Source: Dioscorea cayenensis subsp. rotundata
Lineage: Eukaryota; Streptophyta; Magnoliopsida; Dioscoreales; Dioscoreaceae
DNA length: 64,000 bases
Direction: 5' to 3'
Assembly (NCBI RefSeq): GCF_009730915.1
Contig: NC_052482.1
Coordinates: forward strand, 20,862,345-20,926,344
This document shows, piece after piece, positions 35,090 through 49,692 of the stretch; the stretch's first letter is position 1, and each line of letters starts with the position of its first letter. The notes under the pieces were generated by a model. It worked only from the letters and a program-made list of their open reading frames with translations, was not told where the DNA came from and did not search any database. A program made the translations under genes and the position numbers.

Positions 35090-35336
35090 GGCGACGGCGT
35101 CGACGGCGACGGAGGTCAAGGCAAGGATGCTCGGAAAATGGTTACTTTGGTTGCGCTGCCACTCGCCGATGAAACCCTTTCTGAAACCCTCGCCAACCTA
35201 GATCTTCGTTTATTTATTTGAAAAGCAAAGAGGGATAACGGATCGGGTAAAAATGGATGTAGACCCGAATCCGTTTTGGATGACCTCACGGCCCAGTATG
35301 GTCTGGGCCATGATCAGTGGTCCATAGGGCCAGTGA

Positions 35337-38300
35337 TTGGGCTTCTCTTAGTTCTTTGCTGGCTTAAATGAAATTGGAAAGGATTTTTATTTTTTTAATA
35401 AATGATTTTTGTTTTTAATTAATGACAATTAATGGTCCCCATCAAAGTAAAAATATTATTATTTTTTATATGTAAACTTATAAAATTTGATCGTTATATA
35501 TGGAGTGGTATAGTTTATCTGACCTTCCAATAAATATATTATATCATATAATTTTTATTCATATGATCACGGAACTTCTATTGATAATATCTTTGACAAT
35601 TTTTGAGCTCGAAAATTTTTTTGAAGGAGGCCAAATTTAATTTAGAGGGAACTAAAAATTATGTTTTTAGGACAAATAAAAAGTGAATGAATTTTTTTAA
35701 AAAAATTTTTTATAATAACATATATACTATTTTTTTAAAATTAAGTTGTCAAATAATAAATTAAAAAATTTAATATTATATAACCAGTTTATTAAGTGCC
35801 AAAATGCTAAACAATAAAATTTTATAAATATTTTTGTCTAAAACTATAATATTTTTAAACTATCTATACTCATTTGAAAAAAAAAAGTTAACTCACCAAA
35901 CAATATACTTTTGAAAAAAAAACTATATAAATTGATTTATAAAATATTAATGAGCAGAAAAATAAAATTTCACAAATATTTTTTTAAAAAAATATATTAT
36001 TTTTTATATTACATGTATTAATGTGATATATATATTATTTTAAAACAACCAAAATCCAAAAAAGTCATCCTCCTTTTTTTTTAATAAAATTGTAGTTTAT
36101 CCATTTTAATAAAAAAACCCAAAGAGACCATGGTCCCCTTCGCCCACCCTATCTCTGCCCTTGAGATATACAAATAAATCTTATATAGGGATATCTGTGA
36201 TATATATAATTGTCTATAAACACAAAAATAAATTCATGTACATATGGAAATAAACCTCATCCAAATCCACAGAAAAAAAAACTCAAACAACCAAAAAAAT
36301 AAAAACTAATAATAATAATGATAAACTATAGTGATTAAGATAAACTCATAAAGTATTTAGCAAATAAACCCCATCCAAATCCACAGAAAAAGCTCAAACA
36401 ACCAAAAAAATAATAATAATAAACTATAGTGATAGGGTAAACTCATAAAGTATTTAGCAAGACCTGATGTTTTAGTTCTTTATGAAACAATGTACTCCTT
36501 CAAACGATTTTTGGAAGACATTTAAATATATTTAGAGGAATGAGGAGAACAAAAAAACACTTACATAAAAAAAACAATAAAAAATTTAATATATACATTT
36601 ACATAAAAGATGGTGAAGAAAGATATTAAAAAAAAGGGAGGAAATATAACAAAGTACTCTTAATTTATAAAAATTTAAAAATTGATTTGATATGCAAAAT
36701 TAAAAAAAAATCATAAATAAAAATATGGACCTGTTAGACATAGCATATTATTCCAGTACTCCATGACTGAAAATGCCCAAAATCTGTAAATCAATTTAAT
36801 ATATACATTTTTTTATATTGTTGGTTTTTTATGGTTTCCTCCAACTTCTAATTATTAGTATTTTAATTTCTCCCATGCAATTAAATATTTGATACATAAA
36901 AAAACATAAATTTTATATATATATAAAACAACTGCACCAGTCATAACATTAATATTTAATCACATGATAGTGATGAGCATTGTTAATTAAATTTAATCCA
37001 AAACATATTTAATATAATTTTTTACAACTATAAAATTAGTTATCCTAATTAAATAAATATTAATTTAATCTCTCAAAACAAAATCCCATATTATTGGGAT
37101 TCTCTTATTTCTTTGCTGGCTTGATTGAACTTGGAAAGGATTTTTATTTTTGTATGAAATGACTTTCATTTTTAGTCAATGACAAATAATGGTCTCTATC
37201 AAAGTAAAAATATATATTTTTTTTTTAGGTGTAAAGTTATAAAATTTCATTATTTTATATGGAGTATATTTTTATTATTTTTTTAAAAATTTTTTTCAAA
37301 TTTTTTTATTCGTATGATCACCTCTATTGTTTTGAGAGAGGCGACAAAGACGAGGACGGACACGTGAGGGAAAGAACGCCACCACCGAACCGCTGCCTCA
37401 CCTCAGCTGAGATGGAGATCGAACTCGCGAGCCACGCTCGACACGGCGCGAACACCCCTACTGCAGAGAACCCGATGTCAATAGACTAAATAGTCGTTGG
37501 CGATCACCTTTATTGTTATAACTTATAACTAATATCTTCATTTTTTTTTGTATGAGATATACAAATAAATCTTATATAAGATATTTGTTATATAAATAAA
37601 ATTGTTTACGGACATATAGATAAACTCATGTAGATATACAAATAAACCTCATACAAACACACATAAAGCTCCAATAAAAACAATAAAAATTGTAAAAATA
37701 AAAAATTCACCAAAAAAATAAAATAAATCTCATAAATATTTAGCAAAAACTTTATATAATGATATATATTATATAATGACAAGCATGATGTTAGTTTATC
37801 TGATGTATTAGTTCTTTATAAGAGCAATGTAATCTTTCAAACAAGTTGTTGAAGAACCATAAGATTGTTAATTTCAATTTATATTTTTATTTCTTTAATT
37901 TGATTTCTCCATCTTCCCAACCCATGCAGGACAACAAGAGTATAAAATGCTGGCAATGAAGCTCTGCAATTAATATATAAAAAGAAAGAAAGAAAATTTG
38001 AATAATTTTTTAAACAAATAAAAATAAATAAAATATATTAAGAAAAACAAGGAGAATAAAAAAACACTTAATAAAAAAAAGACAATAAAAAGGATGACGA
38101 AGAAAGAAAAAAAAAATTATAACGAAAGCATTGTTAATTTATAAAAATTTAAAAAATTGATTTGATATGCAAAAATTATAAAAAAATTATGAACAAAAAT
38201 ATATGGACCTCCAGGGAATTGTAGATGCTTCAAGACAACCGTCCAAATTTTGTAAATCAATGTTTGTGATATTATTAATTTTTATAGTTTCCTCCAATTT

Positions 38301-38540
38301 CTCATTACTGGTTTTTTAATTTCTCTTATGCAAGTAAATATGTGATAAAAAACACAGATTTCATTAATACATATAAAGCAACAACAATCATAACATTAAT
38401 ATTTTCTCACATGATAGTTATGAGCATTGTTAATTAAATTTAATCAAAAACATATTTAATATAAATTTTCACAACTATGGAATTAGTTATCCAAATTAAA
38501 TCAATATTAATTTAATCACCAAAAATAAAATCCCATAATC
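35337..38540. repeat. Two tandem copies (A 35337-37093, B 37094-38540) of the H3 upstream segment
   Basis: Copy A begins TTGGGCTTCTCTTAGTTC and copy B TTGGGATTCTCTTATTTC; both continue with TTGCTGGCTT, GGAAAGGATTTTTATTTTT and TCAAAGTAAAAATAT. Later blocks recur in order: GAGATATACAAATAAATC (36164 and 37553), AATATGGACCT, GTTTCCTCCAA, TCATAACATTAATATTT and GAGCATTGTTAATTAAATTT. Copy A is about 1.76 kb and stops where the H3 promoter would begin. Copy B is about 1.43 kb plus a SINE, and leads into H3 copy 1. Divergence is moderate, with many indels. Confidence 0.85.
37332..37501 (-). mobile_element. SINE, copy 2, with target-site duplication and empty site
   Basis: A 170-bp GC-rich insert in AT-rich DNA is flanked by GATCACCTCTATTGTT (37316-37331) and GATCACCTTTATTGTT (37502-37517), a 16-bp direct repeat with one mismatch. 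The homologous position in tandem copy A (about 35565) lacks the insert. On the minus strand it reads CTGCAGTAGGGGTGTTCGCG, a B-box-like GAGTTCGATCTCC and GAGGTGAGG, matching SINE copy 1 at 20205-20403. There is only a short A-rich tail (CTCAAAAC). Confidence 0.7.
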
Positions 38541-38696
38541 CAAAATTCACACTCACACCAATCAAAAAGGCTCTAAGCTACACCTGATCACGATCCAAGG
38601 GGGTCCGTTTATTTCAATCTCCACCGTCCATATAAACTTTAATCCAACGATCTCAATTCACTCTCAGTTACAGAAAAAAAAAAAAACCAAATTTAA

Positions 38697-39224
<528 letters not shown>

Positions 39225-39417
39225 TGTTCTTCTCAAGCTATCGATATCACTAGTTTTTGTGGTTTATTAGCTTGGGAATATATATATATATATATATATA
39301 TATGTTATGTTTTCAGATGAGGGATTTTAATATGCTGGTTAAGTAGTTTATGTAGATGTTAATATTACCAAAATTATTTGAGTAATTAGTAAGAAAATGT
39401 TTTTTAAGATTAGATGT

Positions 39418-39449
<32 letters not shown>

Positions 39450-40726
39450 GATAATAAAACCTGTAGTGTTAGTATTACAATTAATAGAGAATTATTTGTA
39501 TTTAAACATTAATGTTAGTTTAGATATATTTTATTGGTATAGAGAGTTTAGGATGTAGTCTTTTTCTAATTATAAAATTAAAATAAATGTAAATTTTACT
39601 TAATTGAGATTGTATGCATCTTTGTATGATTATTTAGATGATTTATAATTATAAAAATATATTAGATGATTTAAATGATAAACTTATAAATAAATTTAAT
39701 CTTTTAATTAATAATAATTATTAAAAAAATTATAAAATGTATCTATATTTTATATTTTTATCCATCCACAGTAATATCTTAATCTTCATTATCTATTTGT
39801 TTTAATTGTATGTATTTGCTTCTAATTATAATAAAAGGACCATAAAACTACCATTGTATTTACTTTATTTTGTGTGAAATTAATTTTAAAATTCTCTAAT
39901 TATATATTTCTTGTATCAACTATATTTTTGTTGGATTTATCATGAAAATGTTCTAAGTTGGAAAAAACTCAAATGAAATTGGTAACATAAGCAACATAAA
40001 CCTTAATTGTGTAATTACTTTATAATTATTACAAATGATAATAATAATAATAATATAATAAAAATTACATAAAAATATGTTTCAACCTGGAATTATCATC
40101 GGTAAATAAAATAACCTATGCTCTGATATGTTGGTGTAAATTTTTTGTTTTATTAAACTCATAGAATTAAAATTAATAAGATGAGAAATTCATACATATG
40201 TATCTTGACAATGTGAACAAGCCACCCAACATATTTTTTTTATTTATTAAGCCTCAACTATATATATTTAAATTCATATTTTACAACTAATTATTGTATA
40301 TCATATTTTAGTCTTAACATAAAATTCTAAATAAGCTTCTAGCTTCCATGACAATATAAGCTCATGATGTAATAAAAAGTTTTATAGGAAGATTAGTTGA
40401 TTACTAAATATTTAGAAAGAGTACTCACCCACATACTTTCAATGACTATTGATTGTTGAAGTTTAAGACACAACATTGTGATATTGACTTTCTGTAATAT
40501 GCTGGATCTATGTCTTTTGTTCATTGTCAACTATTTTAGAAATTGCACTTGGAACTTTATTCTTAAGTTCATTTTTTTCTATCATTAGTACAGTTAAATC
40601 ACAACTACTAGTTATTATGAGCCTCATTATGATTTTCAAGAAAACATTTGCTAACAATATCTTTTTTGTACTACTAGAACATTTTATACGTCACAAGGTT
40701 TCTCATTGATAATGAAACACATGCTT
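39225..40726. other. 3' flank of H3 copy 1 and AT-rich spacer
   Basis: H3 3' region with two (TA)n tracts (39281-39303, 39420-39442), followed by very AT-rich sequence. Up to about 39790 it is similar to the flank of H3 copy 2 (up to about 44845). Nothing else is recognised. Confidence 0.6.
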
Positions 40727-40928
40727 TGTTGATGGTTGGTTCACTTCTCATTCGGTTGGAAAATGCAATTTTGGTCCTCTTCTTTCACTTATGTTTCAAA
40801 TATTAACAAACTAAACGAAATGAATACTAAAGTCAAAAATCTTAATTATCAATTTAAAACATAGTGGAAGAGGTGGACCAAAATTGCATTCCCCAATAGA
40901 ATGAGAAGTCAACTAAAACATCAAATTT
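40727..40928. mobile_element. Foldback/MITE-like inverted-repeat element
   Basis: The left arm (about 40727-40805) contains CACTTCTCATTCGGTTGGA and ATGCAATTTTGGTCC. The right arm (about 40850-40926) contains GGACCAAAATTGCAT and AATAGAATGAGAAGTCAAC. The arms are about 75 bp with roughly 80-85% match and a short loop. No protein is encoded. A target duplication could not be fixed. Confidence 0.6.
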
Positions 40929-41847
40929 GTGGTTGTATGATAAGTTTAAAAGAGTATATCAATCCATTATCATCCATGACTTCTCTAGAAATTTTTTTAA
41001 TCTTCCTTGTTGATATAGTGCACATGCATAGTTGTTCAAGACATGCTATCTTTCTCTTCATAGGTGACGTTTTCTTAGTTGATTGCTATCTCCAAACCAA
41101 CACTACTTCAAAGAGTTGTTAAAAAAAAACGTTTTTTTTTCACATGGTAAATTAGAGTAAAAATTACTAGGACCACTTGAGCCATTAGTGTAGAAATATA
41201 CTTTTTAGACATTAGAAATGTTATCTGTTTGTCTTTATCTTACTTTATCAACTCATATTCTTAAATATAATCAAATAGATACTCTTTACGCATAGTCAAA
41301 TGTTTATTTTGTAAGTTCTTTTTTGTGTGAAATACTTAATAATCTTGTCCAATTTATTAATTATTATAAAATATATAAATATATAATTTTTGTATCAGTG
41401 TAACGAGTGGTTTTGATACTAAGAAATTAAGTCATAGAAAATTTGGACAAGCTTCACATAAATAGTTAAGATTTCTTATTTTGGTATCAATCCCTAGAGT
41501 TTGATGTTTATAAAGAATATAAATATATATATATATATATGTGCAACATGAGTATCAAATGTGTGGATGAATAATAAGTTTAAAAGGGTATTCTATTGTA
41601 TGAAATTTAGTAAAAGAATGTCACAATGTACATCAGCAAGACAACGTCATTCTTAGGCGAAGCTCAAGAGGAAATCAAAGGAGAATCATCAAATTTTGTT
41701 ACAAATGGAATTATGGTATTCTGGCATAGGTGACGGATGACATATGTGATGTTTGTTAGAATGCCAGAGTGAGAGTTTGTTACAATTTTTAATGATTTAC
41801 GAAGGATTTGTGAATGACTGACCAGAATTTTTGCAATTCTTAACATT

Positions 41848-42445
41848 GTATAGAAAGAGCTCTCAAAAGATGTTTTTTACACATAATAGATTGAAGTTAA
41901 AATTACTAACATAGTTTGAGCCATTAGCAAAAAAGTATTGTTTTCTGATATTAGAAATACTTTTATTTAGTTTATTTTATTAGCTTGTATTCTTCAATGT
42001 ACCAAACAGATAATTGTGTTCTATATTCAAATATTTATTTATCTATTTATTTTGGTTGAAGCATATGTAATTTTATCTGATTTATTAATTATTATTTCCT
42101 ATGTGAAATGAGTTTAATAATTTTTAAAAAATTTTTTTTAAGTGGAATGAAAGTGTTTGAAAGTGTTTGTGTAAGTGTGTGATGTTACCTTAGTATGCTA
42201 AGAGACACAGTCATGAAAAATGAAAATCCATCACAAATATGAGAATATAGAGTTCAATGAGTGGTTTATCCACCTTTTCAAAAAAAAGAAAAAAAAGTTA
42301 AGGTTCACTGAATAAAAGTAAAACAAACAAGTGATAATGTGGACACAAGTGAATTATTAAAACATAAAATTTATTCTTAAAAACCCATAAGTCCCATAAC
42401 TTTTATTAGGAAAAAAAGGAAAATCTCCCAAAACTTGCAACATTC
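41848..42445. repeat. Duplicated segment Q, copy 1
   Basis: From GTATAGAAAGAGCTCTCAAA onward this segment matches 44848-45405 (GTATAGAAAGAATTCTCAAA onward) for about 560 bp, through GTTTTCTGATATTAGAAAT, GTGTGATGTTACCTTA and AAATCCATCACAAATATGAG. No coding content is seen. A weaker third relative lies near 41110-41340. Confidence 0.85.
42261..42302 (+). mobile_element. 42-nt retroposon tail insertion with 9-bp target duplication
   Basis: The insert begins GTGGTTTATCCACC and ends in an A-rich tail. It is flanked by GTTCAATGA (42252-42260) and GTTCACTGA (42303-42311). The paralogous segment Q copy 2 has a single GTTCAATGA at 45252-45260 running straight into ATAAAAGTA, i.e. the empty site. The insert closely matches the last bases of the LINE at 15338-15366 (GTGGTTTTATCCAC..), so it looks like an extreme 5'-truncated LINE insertion. 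Confidence 0.65.
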
Positions 42446-42446
42446 T

Positions 42447-42861
42447 CAACTAAGCCTTCAACTGGTAATCTTGGATTTTCTTAACTACTTTTTAAATTAT
42501 TTTGATTACTTTATTAAATGAATTATATAATATGTAATTACAAAAATTTATTAGTAATTTGTTATTTTTATTTTTTTAAAATAATTTGGCAGCCTTTGGA
42601 GCTATTGAGATCTTGCTTGACATCGAAGAGTCCTCACTTATATGCCTTCAATTAGAAAGAACCCATTGATGGTGATATTGAAGTCTTTTTTTTAAGTTAA
42701 TGTCTCTAGAGAGTTTTTAGTCATGGTAACATAAACTTTTTCCTGTTTATGTGAACATTTGATGGAATTTTTAAAACAGTGTTCACACCAGTCAATACAA
42801 AAGTTTCTTGTTGATGACTCCTTCACTTTTAAAAGCTGGTTGCTGCATTTGAAATGAGGTG

Positions 42862-42867
<6 letters not shown>
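42447..42867. pseudogene. Captured DUF674 gene fragments, one inverted and one direct
   Basis: 42465-42705 is the reverse complement of about 45470-45715 (intron 2 and exon 3 of the DUF674 gene), sharing blocks such as GAACCCAT and ATATTATATAATTCATTTAAT. 42715-42867 is a direct copy of 45898-46050 (exon 2), encoding FKCSNQLLKVKESSTRNFCI on the minus strand. The two pieces abut in an order and orientation not found in the source gene, so no functional product is expected. The right edge meets the H3 copy-2 unit at GAAGCT. Confidence 0.8.
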
Positions 42868-44845
<1,978 letters not shown>

Positions 44846-44847
44846 GT

Positions 44848-45405
44848 TTTTGTATAGAAAGAATTCTCAAAAGATGTTTTTTACACATAATAAATTGAAG
44901 TTAAAATTATTAACATAGTTTGAGTCATTAACATAAAAGTATTGTTTTCTGATATTAGAAATGTTTATATCTAATTTATTTTATTAGCTTGTATTCTTCA
45001 ATGTACCAAACAAATATTTGTTTTCTATATTCAAATATTTATTTATTTATTTTAGTTGAAGCATATGTAATTTTATCCAATTTATTAATTATTACTTCCT
45101 ACGTGAAATGAGTTTAATAATTTTTTTAAATTTAATTTTTCTTAAGTGGAATGAAAGTGTTTGAAAGTGTTTTAGTGTGTGATGTTACCTTACTATACTA
45201 AGAGACACAGTCATGAAAAATGAAAATCCATCACAAATATGAGAATATAGAGTTCAATGAATAAAAGTAAAACAAACCAGTAATAATGTGGACACAAGTG
45301 AGTTATTAAAACATTAAATTTATTCTTAGAAACCCATAAGTCCCATAACTTTTATTTTTTTTAAAAAAGGGGAACTCCCAAAACTTGCAACATTCTCAAC
45401 CAAGC
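44848..45405. repeat. Duplicated segment Q, copy 2
   Basis: Partner of 41848-42445, lacking the 42-nt insertion found there. It ends at AACCAAGCCTTCAATTG, where the sequence passes into the DUF674 gene's 3' flank. Confidence 0.85.
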
Positions 45406-45481
45406 CTTCAATTGCTTCAATAGCTACTTTTTGCTTAAAGCCACAAAACTCTCTAGAGGTCCAATGGGACTACATTAACTT

Positions 45482-47181
45482 TAAAAAAAAAAAGACTTCA
45501 ACATCACCAAAAATGGGTTCTTTCTAACTGAAGGCATAAGTGAGAACTCTTTGGACGTCAAGCAAGACCTCAATAGCTCCAAAGCCTGCCCAATTATTAA
45601 AAAAATAAAAATAATAAATTACTATTTAATTTTAGTAATTACATATTATATAATTCATTTAATAAACTAATCAAGATAATTTAAAAGTAGTTAAAAAAAT
45701 CCACGATTACCTCATCTTCTCCAAAAGTGATCTCCTTCATCTCCAACTTGGTTAAGGGAATCATCAAACTGTTAACAATACCAACACTAGAACTTGTGGA
45801 AACTGGCACAATATCTAACTTATCTGTCACCATGAATCTCTGAGATTCCTTCATGAATCCTCCACCATTTCTAGAATCAGAACTTGCTGACTTTGGATTG
45901 ATTTCTTTAACATAAACTTTTTCCTGTCTATGTGAACACTTGATGGAATTTTTAAAACAGTTCTCACACCAGTCAATACAAAAGCTTCTTGTTGATGACT
46001 CCTTCACTTTTAAAAGCTGGTTGCTGCATTTGAAATGAGGCGGAAGCTTAGGATCCAGTAACTTTTTCTTGTGATCTTTCAAGATAAAAGAATCACCAGT
46101 TGAAATACTGCTGTACAGATTAGCTCATGCAGCCTAAAGATGAATCCTGAGACAATAGTTTGACAATTGTTCCCAATGGGAAGGTTAAAAAGCTGAATAA
46201 AAGGTCCACTATGTCTTCACCTATTTCTGCATACTTTACTTTGCCAGAGTGTTTGCTTTGCAGGATGTTTGCTCTCATTGTTTTTGATCTAGTTTTTGTG
46301 CCGGTTTTTGCTTCTTCTTTTTTTCCCAATGGATTTGGAACCAGCTTTTTATGCTTGAATGGCTGCAGTTTCAACCCCATGAATACATTGGACAAGGGTG
46401 TCCTGGAAATCAAACATGTTTTGAGAAGTTTCAATATCTGTAAACATCACAAAATACATGATCCACTTGTAAGCAATTAGCAGCACAATTCATATGAGAA
46501 GATAAAAAAATAAATTAAAAAAATAAAATAAATAAAAAAAAATAAAAATAAAAATGTTAGGCTAACCTCATGACGGCCAACGCTGACTTCTCTCTCTTGA
46601 AGAAGAGATACATCATGAATACCAAACTCTTGAAGAAGAGAGAAAGAAGAAGCCATAGAAGCCAAAGAAACATGCAAATCATCACTTACAAGAAACCTTG
46701 CTCTCTCTCCCTCACAAAAACCTCCATCACAACTAGCTTCTTTTTTCCATAGGAGAGCAAACTTATCCATGGGACTTCCACAAGGGCATCTTGCATCTGC
46801 AACTGAACTAAATAGCTTGTGAACCCTGGCAACGCAATCCCATTTAAGACACAAATAAAGTCTTTTGGGATCTAAATTATCAACCTTAATCTTCAAATCT
46901 TTACAATGACGTTCTGCAACACTTCTTGGACAAAGTAACATGGACTTGCATGCCTCTGTTTGCAAACACTTCAAGTCTAGTTTCTCCACATTTTCATATA
47001 AAGCATCCATGCAACCCAGAGAAGAGTGTTTATCCAGGAGTCTGATGACAGTGCCCAGTGGGAGAGTCAGGAAACTGAGAAGAATCTCCACAAAGTCCTT
47101 GCCACATTCAGCAAAAACCACTCTTCCGCTTTCCTTGTTAATTAGAAGCTTCAGAGTTAACTTCTTCTCTCTTGAACCCAT
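45482..47181 (-). CDS. DUF674 family protein, with one frame change
   Basis: Exon 1 is 47181-46567, exon 2 46437-45711 and a short exon 3 about 45585-45482; all junctions are GT-AG and phase 0. The protein begins MGSREKKLTLKLLINKESG, then VVFAECGKDFVEILLSFLTL and PLGTVIRLLDKHSSLGCMD, the hallmark N-terminus of DUF674. A second half in exon 2 repeats the theme (KYAEIGEDIVDLLFSFLTF, PLGTIVKLLSQDSSLGCMS). Exon 2 also holds Cys-containing FCIDWCENCFKNSIKC, and exon 3 opens ALELLRSCLTSKEF like a domain end. The frame changes right after SLGCMS (about 46120-46130), where NLYSS is expected. The function of DUF674 proteins is not established. Two related broken copies lie nearby, so this is a small local family. 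Confidence 0.8.
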
Positions 47182-48062
47182 TCTTTAGTGTGAAAATCTT
47201 GAACCTATTGGCTCTCTGTTCTCCTCCCTTCTATTCTTGTTCTCTCTCCCTTTTTAGGGAGAGGAAAGAAAAAATTCATAAGATCTTATTTGTTATAAAG
47301 ATCCATAGGATAATATTTTCAGTTCTGTAGATACTATCTCAAAATTTCCTATTCTATCGCTTCAAAAAGTTCTTTTTGTTTTTGACTTTTACTTCTAAAT
47401 CTAAGATTGAGAAAGTGACTAATTTGCCCCTGTATCATTTCGTTGGTATTAGGGGGAAAAAAGTGTAACCCTAATTACAAGGATGAAAGAAGAACGACTT
47501 CTTTAAGTAAAAACTAAAAAAATGATGAAAAGAACAAGGCAAGACAAAATTGGAAGAATGAAAATTCTCAAAAAAAAAAAAATAATTTTTTTTTTTTTAA
47601 AATAATTTATATATTCTTTTATAAATCGTTTTCAAAATGTAACAAGAATGATCTTATATAAACCATCTTGTTGTTTGTTGAAAAAACTCCTTTATTCTAG
47701 GTGAATCAAATCTCTTTTTTAATCATGCCATATACAGAATAATAATTATAAATTGATTAAAATATAATAATACAAATTAATCACGGTAAGTAATATTGAT
47801 CAATCAACTAATATGCCTTAATCAGTTTAGGTATAATATTAATATAATATTATGATTATATAAAATACATTATTTGGTAGTATAATGTAGTATATACTAT
47901 ATATATATGTCCAACATTCTCATTTAACTAGACTTTAAAATTGGTCGATTCATTGGGTAATAAGATTCTTGATCATGGTTACTTAGAAGTTAGATGCTCA
48001 AATATTATACAAATAATAGTGTCCCTTTACCACATTCAATCCAACTAACAAGTACCTTTAGA

Positions 48063-48965
48063 ATGCAGTGCAAGCTCAGGATCCAGTAACATTGCCATGT
48101 AATCTTTCACTAATCACCAGCTAAAACACTGCTGAACAAGTTACTAATGAACCCTAAAGAAGAGCCCTGAGACAATAGTTAAGACAATTGTTCCCCTGCG
48201 GCCCTACTTGTGCACACACTCTAACTATATTGCCATTGACTTTGCTCTCCGTAATCTTTGCTATCATTGTTTTAGATGCAGTAATAATGTTTTGCTTGTT
48301 CCCCTACTTGTGCATACACTAACTAAAAATTTATCTTCTCCAAATTGTGGTATGAAATTTTATATCCATTTGTGAAAGATAATACATAAGATGACATGAT
48401 GGACTAACCAATACACCCTCCAATCACATATGACCCGAAAAAATAACTCTGGGAAAGCACAGAAATTAGAATAAGATGGACTGACCTCATCTCGAACAAT
48501 ATTTACAGACATTTCATCCAGCATAGATGCATCTTCAATACCAAAATGGTTGAGCAGAGAGACACTGCTAGCTATAGAAGCCAAGAATAAGAACAAATCA
48601 TCACTTATCACAAACCTTGTCACAGCTCCCTTCACAAAACCTCCAACACTAGTCAACTGATCACTGCATGTGTTTGCTTGGACAAAGAAGCATGTGTTTG
48701 CTTGCACCATCTGCAGATACTTGAAATGGAGTTTCTCTTTTCTTTCATATAAACTATCAATGCAGCCAAGGATGATTGTCTATTTCAACTTGGATGCCAT
48801 GCTGCAGGCCTTGGAAAGTTTTGGAATAAGAAGTAGGAATGAGGAGTACGCTGACAGTACCCAAGGGAAAAGTGAGGAGACTAATAAGGATGTTCCTTGT
48901 TACATTCCGCAAAAGCCATCTTCTTTTTCATGTCAATCAGAAGCATAAGAGTTGGCTTCTCCAAA
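48063..48965 (-). pseudogene. DUF674 pseudogene
   Basis: A decayed copy of the neighbouring DUF674 gene. On the minus strand, from about 48965: KPTLMLLIDMKKKMAFAEC, remnants of the PLGT block, then GGFVKGAVTRFVISDDLF and SSVSLLNHFGIEDASML in one frame (48640-48480) ending at a donor-like GAG|GT. After that come 3' pieces (48063-48310) that match the exon 2 region around 46040-46300 of the intact relative, for example GATCCAGTAAC and CCTGAGACAATAGTT. Frame breaks and losses are many. Confidence 0.75.
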
Positions 48966-49692
48966 TAAGCCATTTGGACCATTTGGTATTAGAATAACTG
49001 CAAAATACTCCTCCAATGTCATAGTGATAAGTTTCAAGTGCCTTTGTAAACATAGCTGAATAGTACCTTCCCCACATCTTCCCCCACTGCTAGAATTCCC
49101 AGCCATTTGTGGAACCAAAGCTTCAAATTCCAAGATCTTAATTTCTCATTTTTCCCAACTAGGCAATTCTTCAAATTCCAAACTGAAATTCTAAAACTCA
49201 GCACTAGCTAAATAAATCTGAGATAGACCTCCACCATTATCTTTTAACTAATCTTTGCATTTTTTTTTTTTGTAACTTCAAATTAGCCAATTCATCCAGG
49301 ACATATTCAAATAAAACAATTCATCCAGGACATGTTCAAATAAAACATCAATGGAGATCACCATGATACTTACTAAACTAATATGAGCAAACAAATTCCG
49401 AAACATGACACATTAATCCAATACACAGATACCAAACTAATATATTTGTTCAACAAGTCAATTGAGATTAAGCACAAGCCAGGACCAGAAAGGGCCATGA
49501 TTTACTTAGCAAAAGAAAACAACATCATGTGATACATTACTCTAAAAATAAAAGAGATAATTTCAAAGAAAGGAACCATGAACTGCATAAATAAACATCT
49601 AAACTAAGAGAAAAAAAAAACACATTAAAATCAATAGTTTCAGAGGACAAAGACATTACCCCAAAAAGCTTCTATCTTCCTGAAAATATCAT
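48966..49692. other. Spacer and 3' untranslated region of the SLOW GREEN 1-like gene
   Basis: No gene recognised. It includes a duplicated AATTCATCCAGGACAT(A/G)TTC (about 49290-49340) and a poly-T run at 49260. Confidence 0.5.
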
